Part shown: piece after piece, positions 55,364 to 64,000 of the stretch
How the letters are laid out: every line of letters starts with the position of its first letter
How positions within the stretch are numbered: position 1 is the stretch's first letter
Assembly (NCBI GenBank): GCA_024734495.1
Contig: JALMQS010000153.1
Location: 5,605,294-5,669,293 of the forward strand
Source of the DNA: Forficula auricularia
Lineage: Eukaryota; Arthropoda; Insecta; Dermaptera; Forficulidae
DNA: 64,000 bases
Reading direction: 5' to 3'
Notes under the pieces: model-generated
What the model saw: the letters and a program-made list of their open reading frames with translations, nothing else
Database searches by the model: none
What the model was told of the DNA's origin: nothing
Translations under genes and position numbers: made by a program

Positions 55364-56159
55364 GTGAGACCAATGCTTTTGTCTAACACTCTCTTTGATC
55401 ATCCAATTTGGCTTTTTTCAGCTTAGTTAGTGCAGAAATAGAATTAAGAATGATGTTATAGTAACATTCAGAGGCTTCAAGGGGGCGATTCTTTCAAGAA
55501 TCTCAAATTCACCTTATCGAAAAAATTATTTTTTTGACGTGACAACGTCTTATAATTCGATGAAGCCGGCTGCACGCTCGAAATTCCATTTAAGGCTTGA
55601 AGTGCAAGCGAGAGCGCGGAACAAGCGACAAAGATGAGGCGGGCTTTTTAAAAGCTACAGTTACAAACATTTTAATGATGTTTCCAAATTTTAAATTTTA
55701 AATTTAAGATTTATGAACAATAATTTAATCACAGTTTATTCTTATAATAAATTATTCAAAATTATTACTTTTTTACAACAAATTACAATTAAATTTGCAA
55801 AAATAATTAAGTAACTAATTGAACAACAACTTTTATTCAGTTTACTTGCTGAAAGAAATAATGTCAATACAAAATTTATTATTATAAAATAATAAAATCA
55901 AAAATTAAATTTTAACAGTCGAGTAGAAATTTAAACAATAAATTTTATTCAAGTATTTTGTAAATTTAAAATGATTTTCTGAACGAAGAATTTTATGAAA
56001 AAAATCGGTTGTCTGTAAAGTCGGTTTACTGACGATAGTTGAACGTGACAACGTCATAAGAAAATACTGATGGAATGGTATTTTCCAGAATGCATGGTTG
56101 AAACAGAAAAAATCTAAATAATTTAATAAAGAGAAAATAATGATGTTGTCCTCTGCTTG
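55364..56159. repeat. ABCG intron 2: GC-rich repeat remnant
   Basis: 55536-55660 (GACGTGACAACGTCTTATAA, AGCCGGCTGCACGCTCG, GCAAGCGAGAGCGCGGAAC) stands out by GC content. GAACGTGACAACGTCATAAG recurs at 56041, suggesting direct repeats at the two ends of a roughly 0.5 kb element. 56130-56167 is a fragment of the Penelope-associated terminal repeat. Confidence 0.45.
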
Positions 56160-56167
56160 ATACACAT

Positions 56168-58177
56168 TAGGGTGGAGTGAAAAAACTAAAATCAAAAATT
56201 TGAAACGGGAGTATGCGGAAAAGTTGCCTACAGACTTGTAACTTGGTTGCCAACAAGGTTGCAAACATGACATGTTGCAAAGAATGTTGAAGGTCTGTGG
56301 GATGGTTGAAGTTGCAATTTCAGGTTGCATCAACGGTTGGCGACTTGATTGGAACCATTAGCATAGTTGCCAGATCTCACGATTTTGGTCATAATTTCAC
56401 GATCTCACGAATTAGGTAGACATTTTCGCGAATTTTGCCTAGTAGTAAACTAGATCAAACAATGACTTTTGCTTACTGATATTGATGGGCCTTGTGGTTG
56501 CATGGTTAGGTTGCATAGTCTGTGGCAAACAAGTTGGCAACCTAGTTGGAAACCAAGTTGCAAGTCTGTAGGCCCCTTAATACAAAGTCTATTTCTAATA
56601 CAAAATCTCAGTTAAATCAAATTAGGTATATCATAAGATGCCCCTTCCAGTGTGTATAGCACCGGCTCGTCGCGAATGCACTTTTGACCCTGACTGATGA
56701 TTTCTCTCTGAAAATCACCGAAAAAATGCCGCGCTGGTCAATAAAAATGCACATTGCACAAGCTGGAAATAATTTTAATCGACGTTAAGCATTCTTAATA
56801 AGAGTTTTATGAGTTTTCGACGGTTTCTGGCTGGTGCTAAATTTTTAAGGGACTAAAAGCTACGAAAATTGTCGACTTTTTTCATATTTTGCGTATAACC
56901 CAAAAATCATGCGTCCTACAGAAAATTTTACTCTTATCAAAATGAAAAAGCATAACATTACACGTCGAATAATCTGCTTACAAGTTAAAATTACTTCAGT
57001 TGTTTAGCCACAATCGATCGTCAAAATAGGCAATTTTTACCAAAGTACCAAGTTATGCTCATTAGGTGGTCACAAGAAACATCTCTTCAAATTTTTGCGT
57101 CGCTAACTCCCAGAATTATTACCAATTGGATGGATAAAATTACAAATTACAAAATTACAAATGAAGAAGTTCTTGGAAGAATCGGAGAAAGAAGAACCTT
57201 GTGGAAGAGTCTGAAGAAGAGAAGAGGTCAGATGATGGGGCACACACTGAGACATGGGGGACTGCTTAGGGATATCTTGGAGGGGAAGGGGAAGACCCAG
57301 ATTAGAATATTTCAACCAAATAATTGGGGATATGGGATGCCAGACATTTAGAGAGGTCAAACAGCTGGCGGGGGACAGAGTCGAGTGGAGACGGATTGTT
57401 GCATCAAACCAGTCTTAGGACTGTATCCTCAATGATGATCATGATGGCTAAAAATTGGAAATCATTCATCTTAATTGGACAATGGTAACCCGTGACGCAA
57501 TGAGGTTGAAAAAATTGCAGTTTTTAATTCATAAAATGAAAACCACTTATCCTAGAAACTTGATTCTTGTCTCATTTTCTAAAAAATTGTGTTGTCTTGA
57601 AGTTTTACTTAAGACACTTTTTTGTTAAAACCTTTAGATTTGAAGATATCCAGAATTTTCCAAGACAGGACATGATCCGACCTTATTGCGGTACGGGTTA
57701 CCGTTGTCCATTTAAGATGAAACTTTGCCAATCTCATTTTTTAGCCATTTGGCAACTATTATCGGGGTCAGCACCAAAATTTGAAAAGTGGTTTCTTGTG
57801 ATCACATAATGAAAATAATTCACTTTTACGCAAAGTTGGTAAAACTTGCCTATCTTTGACGATCGATTGTGGCTAAACGGCTAAGCTGATTTTAGCTTTT
57901 TAGAGGTTTTTCAACGCAAAATTCTATTTTCTTTCATTTTGGTAAGAGTAATATTTTTCGTAGGACCCATGGTTTTCGTGTTATAAGCAAAAATATGAAA
58001 AAAGTCCCAAATTTTCGTGGTCTCAAAGAGGCACCTTAAGATTGCATCGTAGGAAGTTCAAAATTCACACACATGATTACACTTATAGGTGGAAACATTT
58101 CCGCATACAGCCAAATAATATGAGCAACATTTTTTTTTTGGGGGGGGGGGGGGTGGGGGCTTTTTTGCTCCACCCTA
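56168..58177. mobile_element. hAT-type foldback element, 2.0 kb, exact 8-bp duplication
   Basis: Ends TAGGGTGGAG / CTCCACCCTA, flanked by ATACACAT on both sides (56160-56167, 58178-58185). Long arms are inverted: CACAATCGATCGTCAAA at 57010 mirrors TTTGACGATCGATTGTG near 57875. A LINE fragment (57055-57412) and a piece of the core hairpin shared with other foldbacks (57460-57720) lie inside. It interrupts a Penelope-associated terminal repeat. Confidence 0.9.
57070..57415 (+). pseudogene. LINE reverse transcriptase C-terminal fragment (frameshifted)
   Basis: Reads NEEVLGRIGERRTLWKSLKK, RRGQMMGHTLRHGGLLRDIL, EGKGK, then after a shift FREVKQLAGDRVEWRRIVAS and NQS stop at about 57411. The R-R-x-x-x-x-G-H-x-L-R-H-x-G-L-L-x-x-I-x-E-G-[KR] and A-x-D-R-x-x-W-R blocks mark the tail of insect endonuclease-reverse transcriptase LINEs. 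Dead and truncated, nested in the hAT element. Confidence 0.8.
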
Positions 58178-58299
58178 ATACACATATTATACTTATTCAT
58201 ATTGGTTATATATCTTAATATATATGTTTATTTGTATCAATCAGATAAATATCTTCTTTTTATTTAAGGAATTTAGTGTTGGTACTTGGCGAAACATTT

Positions 58300-59065
58300 T
58301 TTTAAAATTATTGGATAAATATCTGATTGAATGTAGATAAATTATTTTTGTTGTTATAGCAAGCTACCCACATAAACGACATAAAAAATTTATAATTAAA
58401 AAACTGATAATGAAGGTCAAACCATCGAAACTATAGTATCCAACAGATAAATTATATATATACAAATATACATATTTATATTTGGTATATAGGTTTTTAA
58501 CTTCTAATTCGGACTTTTCCATATCAAATTCAAGATGTTTCAAACCAAATTTAGGATTTTAAAAATCAAAATCAGACTTTTTCAAATCAAATTCAGAATT
58601 TATTAATAAACAGTTGAAAAAATAGAAAAAAGTTAAAGTTAAGAAAAAGTTTTCAGGTAAAAATATAAAATTTAGTGCATTGTAAGATATTTGCGAACCA
58701 ATTTTCAGCTCATTAACTAAAACCTTTCAAGATTACCATTTTGTATATTAATTTCAAGAAACCTTTTCAAGAAAAAAGCTATAATTTAATATATAAAATA
58801 TGCATGGTTTTATAAAAATTCTGAATTTTATTTCAAAAAGTCTGATATTGATTTTTAAAATCCTGAATTTGATTTTTAATATCCTGAATTTGACATGGAA
58901 AAGTCCGCTCTTGATTTTTAAAATCCTGAATTTGATATGGAAAATTTCGAATTTCAAGCTAAAAACCTATATATCTTTAGATCAAGCAGAAGACAACCTC
59001 ATTGTTTTTTCTTTATGAATCAACAACTCTGGTACTCTTGATAAAACAAAATCTTTTCAATTAAA
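58300..59065. mobile_element. Foldback repeat with hammerhead-like motif (copy 2)
   Basis: Matches 13320-14040 throughout: AGCAAGCTACCCACATAAAC, hammerhead-like CTGATAA (58404) ... GAAACTATAGTATC (58427), inverted arms built of AAATTCAGGAT-type words (58500-58600 and 58815-58960), then the terminal repeat AGACAACCTCATTG and GAATCAACAACTCTGG. It ends just 30 bp before the acceptor of the next ABCG exon. Confidence 0.72.
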
Positions 59066-59095
59066 TAATTTAATGATAATTTCTTTTTTTTTCAG

Positions 59096-59241
59096 ATTAA
59101 CAATATTTTAAAAGATTTCAATATCACGAATGATACATCTATGATAGTAGATGACCTCACCCATGGACAGAGGAAACGGCTCTCTATCGCACTTGAACTC
59201 ATTAACAACCCGAATATATTTTTTTTGGATGAGCCTACCAG
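59096..59241 (+). CDS. ABCG-family transporter, exon with signature motif and Walker B
   Basis: A 146 bp exon after a T-rich acceptor (TTTTTTTCAG) with donor CCAG|GTAATC. Peptide: [48 protein letters not shown] plus two bases of Ser. Walker B (IFFLDE) is intact and the [11 protein letters not shown] helix is typical of ABCG1/4 relatives. The ABC signature, usually LSGGQ, reads LTHGQ, replacing two normally conserved positions. The frame is open and in phase on both sides, so the change is not a frameshift artefact. The minus frame at 59108 is a shadow. Confidence 0.93.
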
Positions 59242-59734
59242 GTAATCGGCAACCTCCTTGCTTGCGAAACTTCCTTAAGACACACAGCAGACCAGCTGGT
59301 GCATTTCTTGTTGCCAAATGACCAGCTTTCTAAAATTCTTATTTCAATTATTTCCCTATAAGGGACCAATACTCATTTTTACTATTTACATATATCTAGA
59401 TAAAATATAAATGAATACACTGAAGGTTTTCTACATTTTATTCGATCGCGACTCTAATACTCCGCAGACTCCAATAGCGTAATCGGCAGTAGTCTCGCGA
59501 GATAAAAATATCTTTTTTCAAATCAGCGCGGTCAAAATAATTCTTGTTGACGTATCAATTATTCTTTGATATATTAATGAGAAAATTAAAATTTAAATTA
59601 ATACAGTTCTTTAAAAGTTATCATAAAACTTTTATTATTGAATCAAACGTTTAGGTATAAATTCTTTTATTTTTTCAATGAAAATTTTAAAATATTTAGC
59701 TGAGGATTGGATGGAAGGCGGTACAGAATTAAAT
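59242..59734. other. ABCG intron 3, first part
   Basis: 59250-59340 is unremarkable. 59640-59734 (AATGAAAATTTTAAAATATT, CTGAGGATTGGATGGAAGG) is inverted to 60960-61020, so the family-A copy between them inserted into a larger Penelope-type foldback. Confidence 0.5.
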
Positions 59735-60437
59735 AAATAAACTGACACGTTCTGATGTTGCCATCCACTAGACTTTACCATACAACATGGCCCCTCACTT
59801 ATAATATAATAAAATTATTTATAATCATGTAGGGGAGTAGTTTTTGCATTTTTAGTCTTCTGGGACCCACTGATTATGTATGTATACAAATTTGGTTGAG
59901 TCTGGTACAAGAGCCTATATTTTCATTTTTTGACCCCCCCCCCATTTTGGGCTGTTAGTTTTTGCATTTTTAGACTTCTGGGGGTCCACTGATTATGTAT
60001 ACAAAATTTGGTTGAGTTTGCTCAAATGGCTTAGATTTTTAATTTTAAACCCCCTTCCACCCCCTTAATTTTGGGTCGATATGCACCAAAATATAATCAG
60101 CTCTTAATCTCAATGGACCAAAACTACGTGTGAAATTTGGTTTTGATATTCAGACTAGTTTTTGAGCTAGCTCGTTCACAAAAATTTGGTAACGCTACAG
60201 ACTAATCAGACAAACAGACATTTTGACAAAACAATTATTATCTCGAAAAATATAATTTTTTCGATGTCCACTTATTAAGGCTTTTTTGTAGAGCGAAATG
60301 CCATGATTTCGCTCAATTTTTTTTAATCGAAATAGTTTCAGCCGTTTTTGAGATATTTCGAAAAAAAGAAACAAAAAAAAAACACTTTTTCATGCACGAT
60401 TACAATACTTGACCATACCCTGTATGGTAAAGTAAAA
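59735..60437 (-). mobile_element. Family-A MITE, copy 7
   Basis: Complete reverse-orientation copy: AAACTGACACGTTCTGATG and GACTTTACCATACAACATGG at the left, CATACCCTGTATGGTAAAGT at the right. Two TATGTATACAAAATTTGG-type modules. Confidence 0.88.
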
Positions 60438-61060
60438 ATATTGTTTGCAATAAAGGAGTATTTATTGGAATATTTCCTTTTTTATAATTCTTTTTAAAAT
60501 CGATCTTAAAGGAGGATCTTATATTTAGGAAGATCCTCCGAAAACGTCGATTTCAAAAAGAATTATAAAAAGGAAATATTCCAATAAATAGTCCTTTATT
60601 GCAAAATAATCTTTTTTATTTATATAAGATTGAAGTAGTTTTTTGAGAGACAGACTGATAAGTGAATTGAGTAGATATTGATGAGGCAGTCCAAAATTCA
60701 AAAAAGAAGATAATTTAAACTTCATGGTTTTATAGAGACTACACTAAATTCTGCTGAGAATGATATAATATTGTTCCTGCCACTGACAGAGAAGACAGAG
60801 GGGAATGTCACATTGGATTTCCTTCACTGACCTTTCAAAAAACTGAAGAAGGAGGGAATAAACCTCCGAAACGTCGGTTTAAGAATAAAAAGATAGTTTA
60901 AATGATCTTCTTTTTTTAATTTTGGACTGCCTCATCAATATCCACTCAATTTTTTATTTATTACTGGACTGTCTTCCATCCAATCCTCAGCTACATATTT
61001 TAAACTTTTCATTGAAAAAGAGAGAATTTCCACCAAAACGTTTGAGTTAATAATAAAAGT
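60438..61060. mobile_element. Nested foldbacks with hammerhead-like motifs
   Basis: Inner inverted repeat 60462-60597 (TATTTATTGGAATATTTCC mirrored). Outer repeat 60640-60960 (GATGAGGCAGTCCAAAATTC mirrored by TTTTGGACTGCCTCATC). A plus-strand hammerhead-like motif: CTGAAGA (60843), GGAGGGAATAAACCTCC, GAAACGTCGGTTT (60868). The end CTTCCATCCAATCCTCAG mirrors 59702. Confidence 0.7.
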
Positions 61061-61183
61061 TTTATGATAATTTATAAAAAAAAAACTGACTAAAGCTGAT
61101 CGTCATTCTTACAATTGTGTATTGATTAAATTAAGAGAGTGCGGTGTTGGTTTATAGTGAAACATTATATAAATTTTATAATG

Positions 61184-62246
61184 AAAGGTACGTTTTTCTC
61201 GGTGCGACTATCACGATGATCGTTCAACAATAATCGTGCAACGATAATCGTTGAGCACTATTTCATTGTATTTCTTATGGAGCTGTTTTCCTTCGAGCGA
61301 CTGCCGGGAACGTACGTTTTCCTCGTTCCACGATAATCGTTGAGCACTATTTCTTTGTATTTCTTATGGAGCTGTTTTCCTTCGAGCGACTGCCGGGAAC
61401 ATACGTTTTCCTCGTTCCACGATAATCGTTGAGCACTATTTCATTCTATTTCTTATGGAGCTGTTTTCCTTCGAGCGACTGCCGGGAACGTACGTTTTTC
61501 TCGTTCCGCGATAATCGTTGAGCACTATTTCATTCTATTTCTTATGGAGCTGTTTTCCTTCGAGCGACTGCCGGGAACGTACGTTTTCCTCGTTCCACGA
61601 TAATCGTTGAGCACTATTTCTTTGTATTTCTTATGGAGCTGTTTTCCTTCGAGCGACTGCCGGTAGAGTCGTTAACGACAATCGTTCGTCTGAAATAGTC
61701 GTACAGGAAAAAGGGTGAATATAATCATCAGTCGCTAATGTTTATTTTTTGAGAGAAGACCTATATACCATGGCTCCTACATTTTCCGAAGCGGATGTTG
61801 AAATTCTCATGGAGGAATTGGCCAATAATCCTTCGCTGTGGCCGCTAATCACATCCTCTTTACAAAGAACAACAAAAATTCTGAGAACTTTTTGTTGTCT
61901 TCGCGTAGATGGGCATCAACCAATTTTTGAAACAATCCCTATTAATTTTTGAGCTCAAACATACGGTGTTTTTTGGCTCTTTTCATCCCATACGTATAAA
62001 GAAGTATTTAGTCCTCTTCCATCTCCTCAATCAAAAGATATTTGAGTAATAATCTTTTACCTCTACTCAAATTTAAACTCATTTTGTTAAATTTAGGACG
62101 ATGTGACTGCTAATAAAAACAAACAACTAATGAAAAATCAAATAACTGCAGTGGTTCCGAGCAAAATTGGTAACCAACGATCATCGTTCAACGTTTATCG
62201 TTCAATAATAATCGTTGCATGATCGAACCGAGCAAAACGTATCTTT
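61184..62246. mobile_element. TIR element containing an 89-bp minisatellite
   Basis: Ends AAAGGTACGTTTTTCTCGG / CCGAGCAAAACGTATCTTT, inverted. Left subterminal words GATGATCGTTCAACAATAAT are mirrored on the right (ATAATAATCGTTGCATGATC). Target duplication unclear. A short frame at 61773-61952 (MAPTFSEADVEILMEELANN) has the acidic-helical look of the start of a MADF-type DNA-binding domain, as carried by PIF/Harbinger transposons, but it is too short to be sure. Lies in ABCG intron 3. Confidence 0.65.
61243..61687 (+). repeat. Five tandem 89-bp units
   Basis: Units start at 61243, 61332, 61421, 61510 and 61599, each reading GATAATCGTTGAGCACTATT, TCTTATGGAGCTGTTTTCC, TTCGAGCGACTGCCGGGAAC and GTACGTTTTCCTCGTTCC. 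They differ at only a few positions (for example CATTCTA/CTTTGTA), so the array is recent or homogenised. Confidence 0.92.
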
Positions 62247-62385
62247 AGGGGAGATTTTGTGAATTTTCACAGAAATGAAAGATTTAAACCTCATTATATT
62301 TTGGGTTGTTAACCTATCTTCAGGAGTAGATAGACTGATTGACAAAGAATTAGTTTCTAATTAATTTCGTGTTGTGTGTTTCTAG

Positions 62386-62627
62386 TGGTCTGGACATCGT
62401 GGTGGCGAAGCAGTGCGTGAAGACCATGTGGGAGCTGGCGCACTCGGGGAACCGCACCGTGGTCTGCACTCTGCACACGCCAAGTGCGAGCATGTTCCAG
62501 CAGCTGGACCTGGTCTACCTGCTCTCCGATGGCAAATGCATTTACCAGGGCGCCCCCAGCCAGCTCGTGTCCTACATGGCCTCCATGTCATTGCACTGCC
62601 CTATCCACTACAACCCAGCCGATTATG
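62386..62627 (+). CDS. ABCG-family transporter, exon with D-loop and H-loop
   Basis: A 242 bp exon after acceptor TGTTTCTAG, donor TATG|GTCAGT. Its first base completes the Ser of EPTS, then GLDIVVAKQCVKTMWELAHS, GNRTVVCTLHTPSASMFQQL, DLVYLLSDGKCIYQGAPSQL and SLHCPIHYNPADY. The SGLD D-loop, the H-loop His in CTLHTPSA (usually C-T-I-H-Q-P-S-A) and the Y-x-G ... C-P-x-x-x-N-P-A-D-[YF] end of the ABCG nucleotide-binding domain are all present. It ends with one base of the next codon. The membrane domain lies beyond the window. Base composition is strikingly GC-rich compared with the three upstream exons. Frames at 62382-62769 in other registers are shadows. Confidence 0.95.
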
Positions 62628-62823
62628 GTCAGTCGGAACTCTTCAACATTCATTTTTTTTGCAATATTTTAAAACCAAGAAGAAAATCTTCTTACAGAGT
62701 GCTGGACAATTGTTCCTTTATTTATTCATACTAGAATATATTTTGGGTAAAAATTTGGAGGTCTTGTGAATCACTTTTTCGTTCTAAGTAAATATCAAGT
62801 GGACACTAATGTAATTTTAGTAC

Positions 62824-63097
62824 TTTACTAGATGCAAGGTCCGCCTTCGGTGGGCCTCTTGCTACCCAAGGGGAAGCCCCCTGGACCCCCCCCCCCCGTC
62901 ACTTGAACACTCCCTCTCTGCCATCTCACCAACTCTCTCTACACAACCTCAGAACTTCTCCCCCGCCTCTGATCACACTCAACCGCAGTAAACCTACCCC
63001 CTTGTACTCCACACCTCTAGACCCCATCTCCGAATCCATGGACCCCCACCCCCTGACTCCCCACCCCTGGGCCCATCACGGCCAAGACCCCCAGCTT
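62824..63097 (-). mobile_element. Helitron-like 3' end plus C-rich tract
   Basis: Reverse complement of the hairpin/CTAG end (ACTAGATGCAAGGTCCGCCT, GGGCCTCTTGCTACCC), then C-rich low-complexity DNA with a C11 run. The 73-codon frame is compositional. Confidence 0.55.
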
Positions 63098-63690
63098 CAA
63101 TTTTTTCTCTCCGGGAGCGAATGAGAAATGGCAAAAAGTTTTATTTGTTTTTCTCATTAGATATTTATTCAAATTTATTGAAATTTCATATCTATGAGTT
63201 ATTTTGTTTTATCTTTTATAGAAAATGTTTATTATTAGAATATTTTTATTTTAAAGGGTAGTTTATTTGAAGTCCAATTTGAAAAAAATGCTAATAACTC
63301 CATTGAATTTTTTTTTAAATATGAAATTAATAGACATTATAAAACAATTCATTATTAATCATTTAATTCAATTTTGAATGATATCAATTAAGTACTTTTT
63401 GAGAAAACGGTCAAAAACCATCTGAACGGTCAAAAAAACAATGTTTTTTGAGAGTACTAGATGCCTTTGAAAAAAGTTGAAAAAGTCATATGAAACGAAG
63501 CATTGACTTGTCACATGGAAGTGAATTTTAAAATGTTTCTAAAATGGCCTTTCATAGACGGTTTTCGGGGGTTTTGACGATTTTCTCAAAAAGTACTGAA
63601 TCGATTTCTTTCTAAATTGAATTAAATTATTGATCATTAAATGTTTAAATATCTATTAATTTCACTCCCGGAGAGAAGAAATTGAATCTT
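63098..63690. mobile_element. Foldback element with CTCTCCGGGAG ends
   Basis: TTTTTTCTCTCCGGGAGCGA at 63102 is mirrored by TTCACTCCCGGAGAGAAG at 63659. Further inside, TTTTTGAGAAAACGGTCAAA (63398) is partly mirrored by GATTTTCTCAAAAAGTACTG (63578). Confidence 0.65.
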
Positions 63691-63864
63691 TTCATACAAT
63701 TTCTTTTATACTACAAAATGCTATTTTCTTATATAATAGACATACTGTGAACCTTGGGGGGACGGACTTAGGTAGGTAGTTACAAACAGAGACAGGAACA
63801 AATGCCCTTTAGTAATATGTGATTATGTAAGCAGTAGTCTACCCATTACTGGATACACCAGAGG

Positions 63865-64000
63865 TTCACAAAGAGAAACAAAGAGGTTGTCCTCTGCTTG
63901 ATGCAAATAAACATACACACATATATATATCGAGATGATATATCAGTATATATATATATATTACTTATTTGTTTGAGACTATAGTTTCGAAGACTTGGTC
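63865..64000 (+). repeat. Penelope-associated terminal repeat at the window edge
   Basis: TTCACAAAGAGAAACAAAGA, GGTTGTCCTCTGCTTGATGC, (AT)n with TCGAGATGATATATC, then GAGACTATAGTTTCGAAGAC and TTGGTC at the edge. The last 24 bases are half of a minus-strand hammerhead-like motif identical to that at 38117-38131. Confidence 0.8.

Noticed and set aside
57103..57360. 85-codon minus frame
   Set aside because: Antisense shadow of the LINE reverse-transcriptase fragment on the plus strand.
61243..61687. 89-bp tandem array considered as a gene cluster or satellite DNA
   Set aside because: No open frame across units, and it is enclosed by terminal inverted repeats of a transposable element.
62382..62769. 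Alternative frames over the last ABCG exon
   Set aside because: Shadow frames; the ABCG frame bounded by splice sites explains the sequence.

Overview
This is an AT-rich, repeat-dense stretch of an animal nuclear genome, most likely an insect or close arthropod relative. Host exons have GT-AG introns of several kilobases, the two recognisable enzyme families (acid lipase, ABCG half-transporter) are typical insect families, and the repeats (jockey/CR1-like LINEs, mariner, hAT-type MITEs, Helitron-like ends, Penelope-like elements, tRNA-headed SINEs) are those of arthropod genomes. I cannot name the species. One 100-base run of N (43659-43758) is an assembly gap.

Three host genes are supported. 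(1) A neutral/acid lipase of the alpha/beta-hydrolase family runs on the minus strand; two internal exons are visible (3161-3341, then 1010-1124), joined in phase across a 2.0 kb intron, and the gene continues past the left edge. (2) A single-exon leucine-rich-repeat-like protein of 492 residues lies on the plus strand at 14124-15602. (3) An ABCG-family transporter (ABCG1/4-like) runs on the plus strand from 44 kb past the right edge; four exons (44429-44547, 55171-55363, 59096-59241, 62386-62627) join in phase and encode almost the whole nucleotide-binding domain, with introns of 10.6, 3.7 and 3.1 kb. First exons of genes 1 and 3 were not found.

Nearly everything else is mobile DNA. Region by region: 1-3.3 kb, lipase exons, two inverted copies of a 0.7 kb MITE and a hAT-type MITE; 3.4-9.3 kb, Helitron-like ends with a minisatellite, a SINE, a LINE 3' end and MITEs; 10.4-14 kb, a tRNA-box element, a dead hAT transposase and a foldback repeat; 14.1-17.1 kb, the LRR gene and a 1.35 kb palindrome split by a LINE; 18-33 kb, foldbacks, hAT/TTAA/TA-type MITEs, a possible solo LTR and tRNA-like inverted repeats; 33-41 kb, hammerhead-like foldbacks, a Penelope-like endonuclease remnant, a mariner remnant and GC-rich repeats; 41-64 kb, the ABCG gene with its introns packed with nested elements.

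The most interesting signal is a recurrent RNA-like motif (CTGANGA, a short hairpin, GAAA, then a tiny hairpin ending in GTC/GTT/ATC) with hammerhead-ribozyme architecture. It occurs at more than ten sites, often as inverted pairs, and once directly downstream of a Penelope-type GIY-YIG endonuclease remnant.
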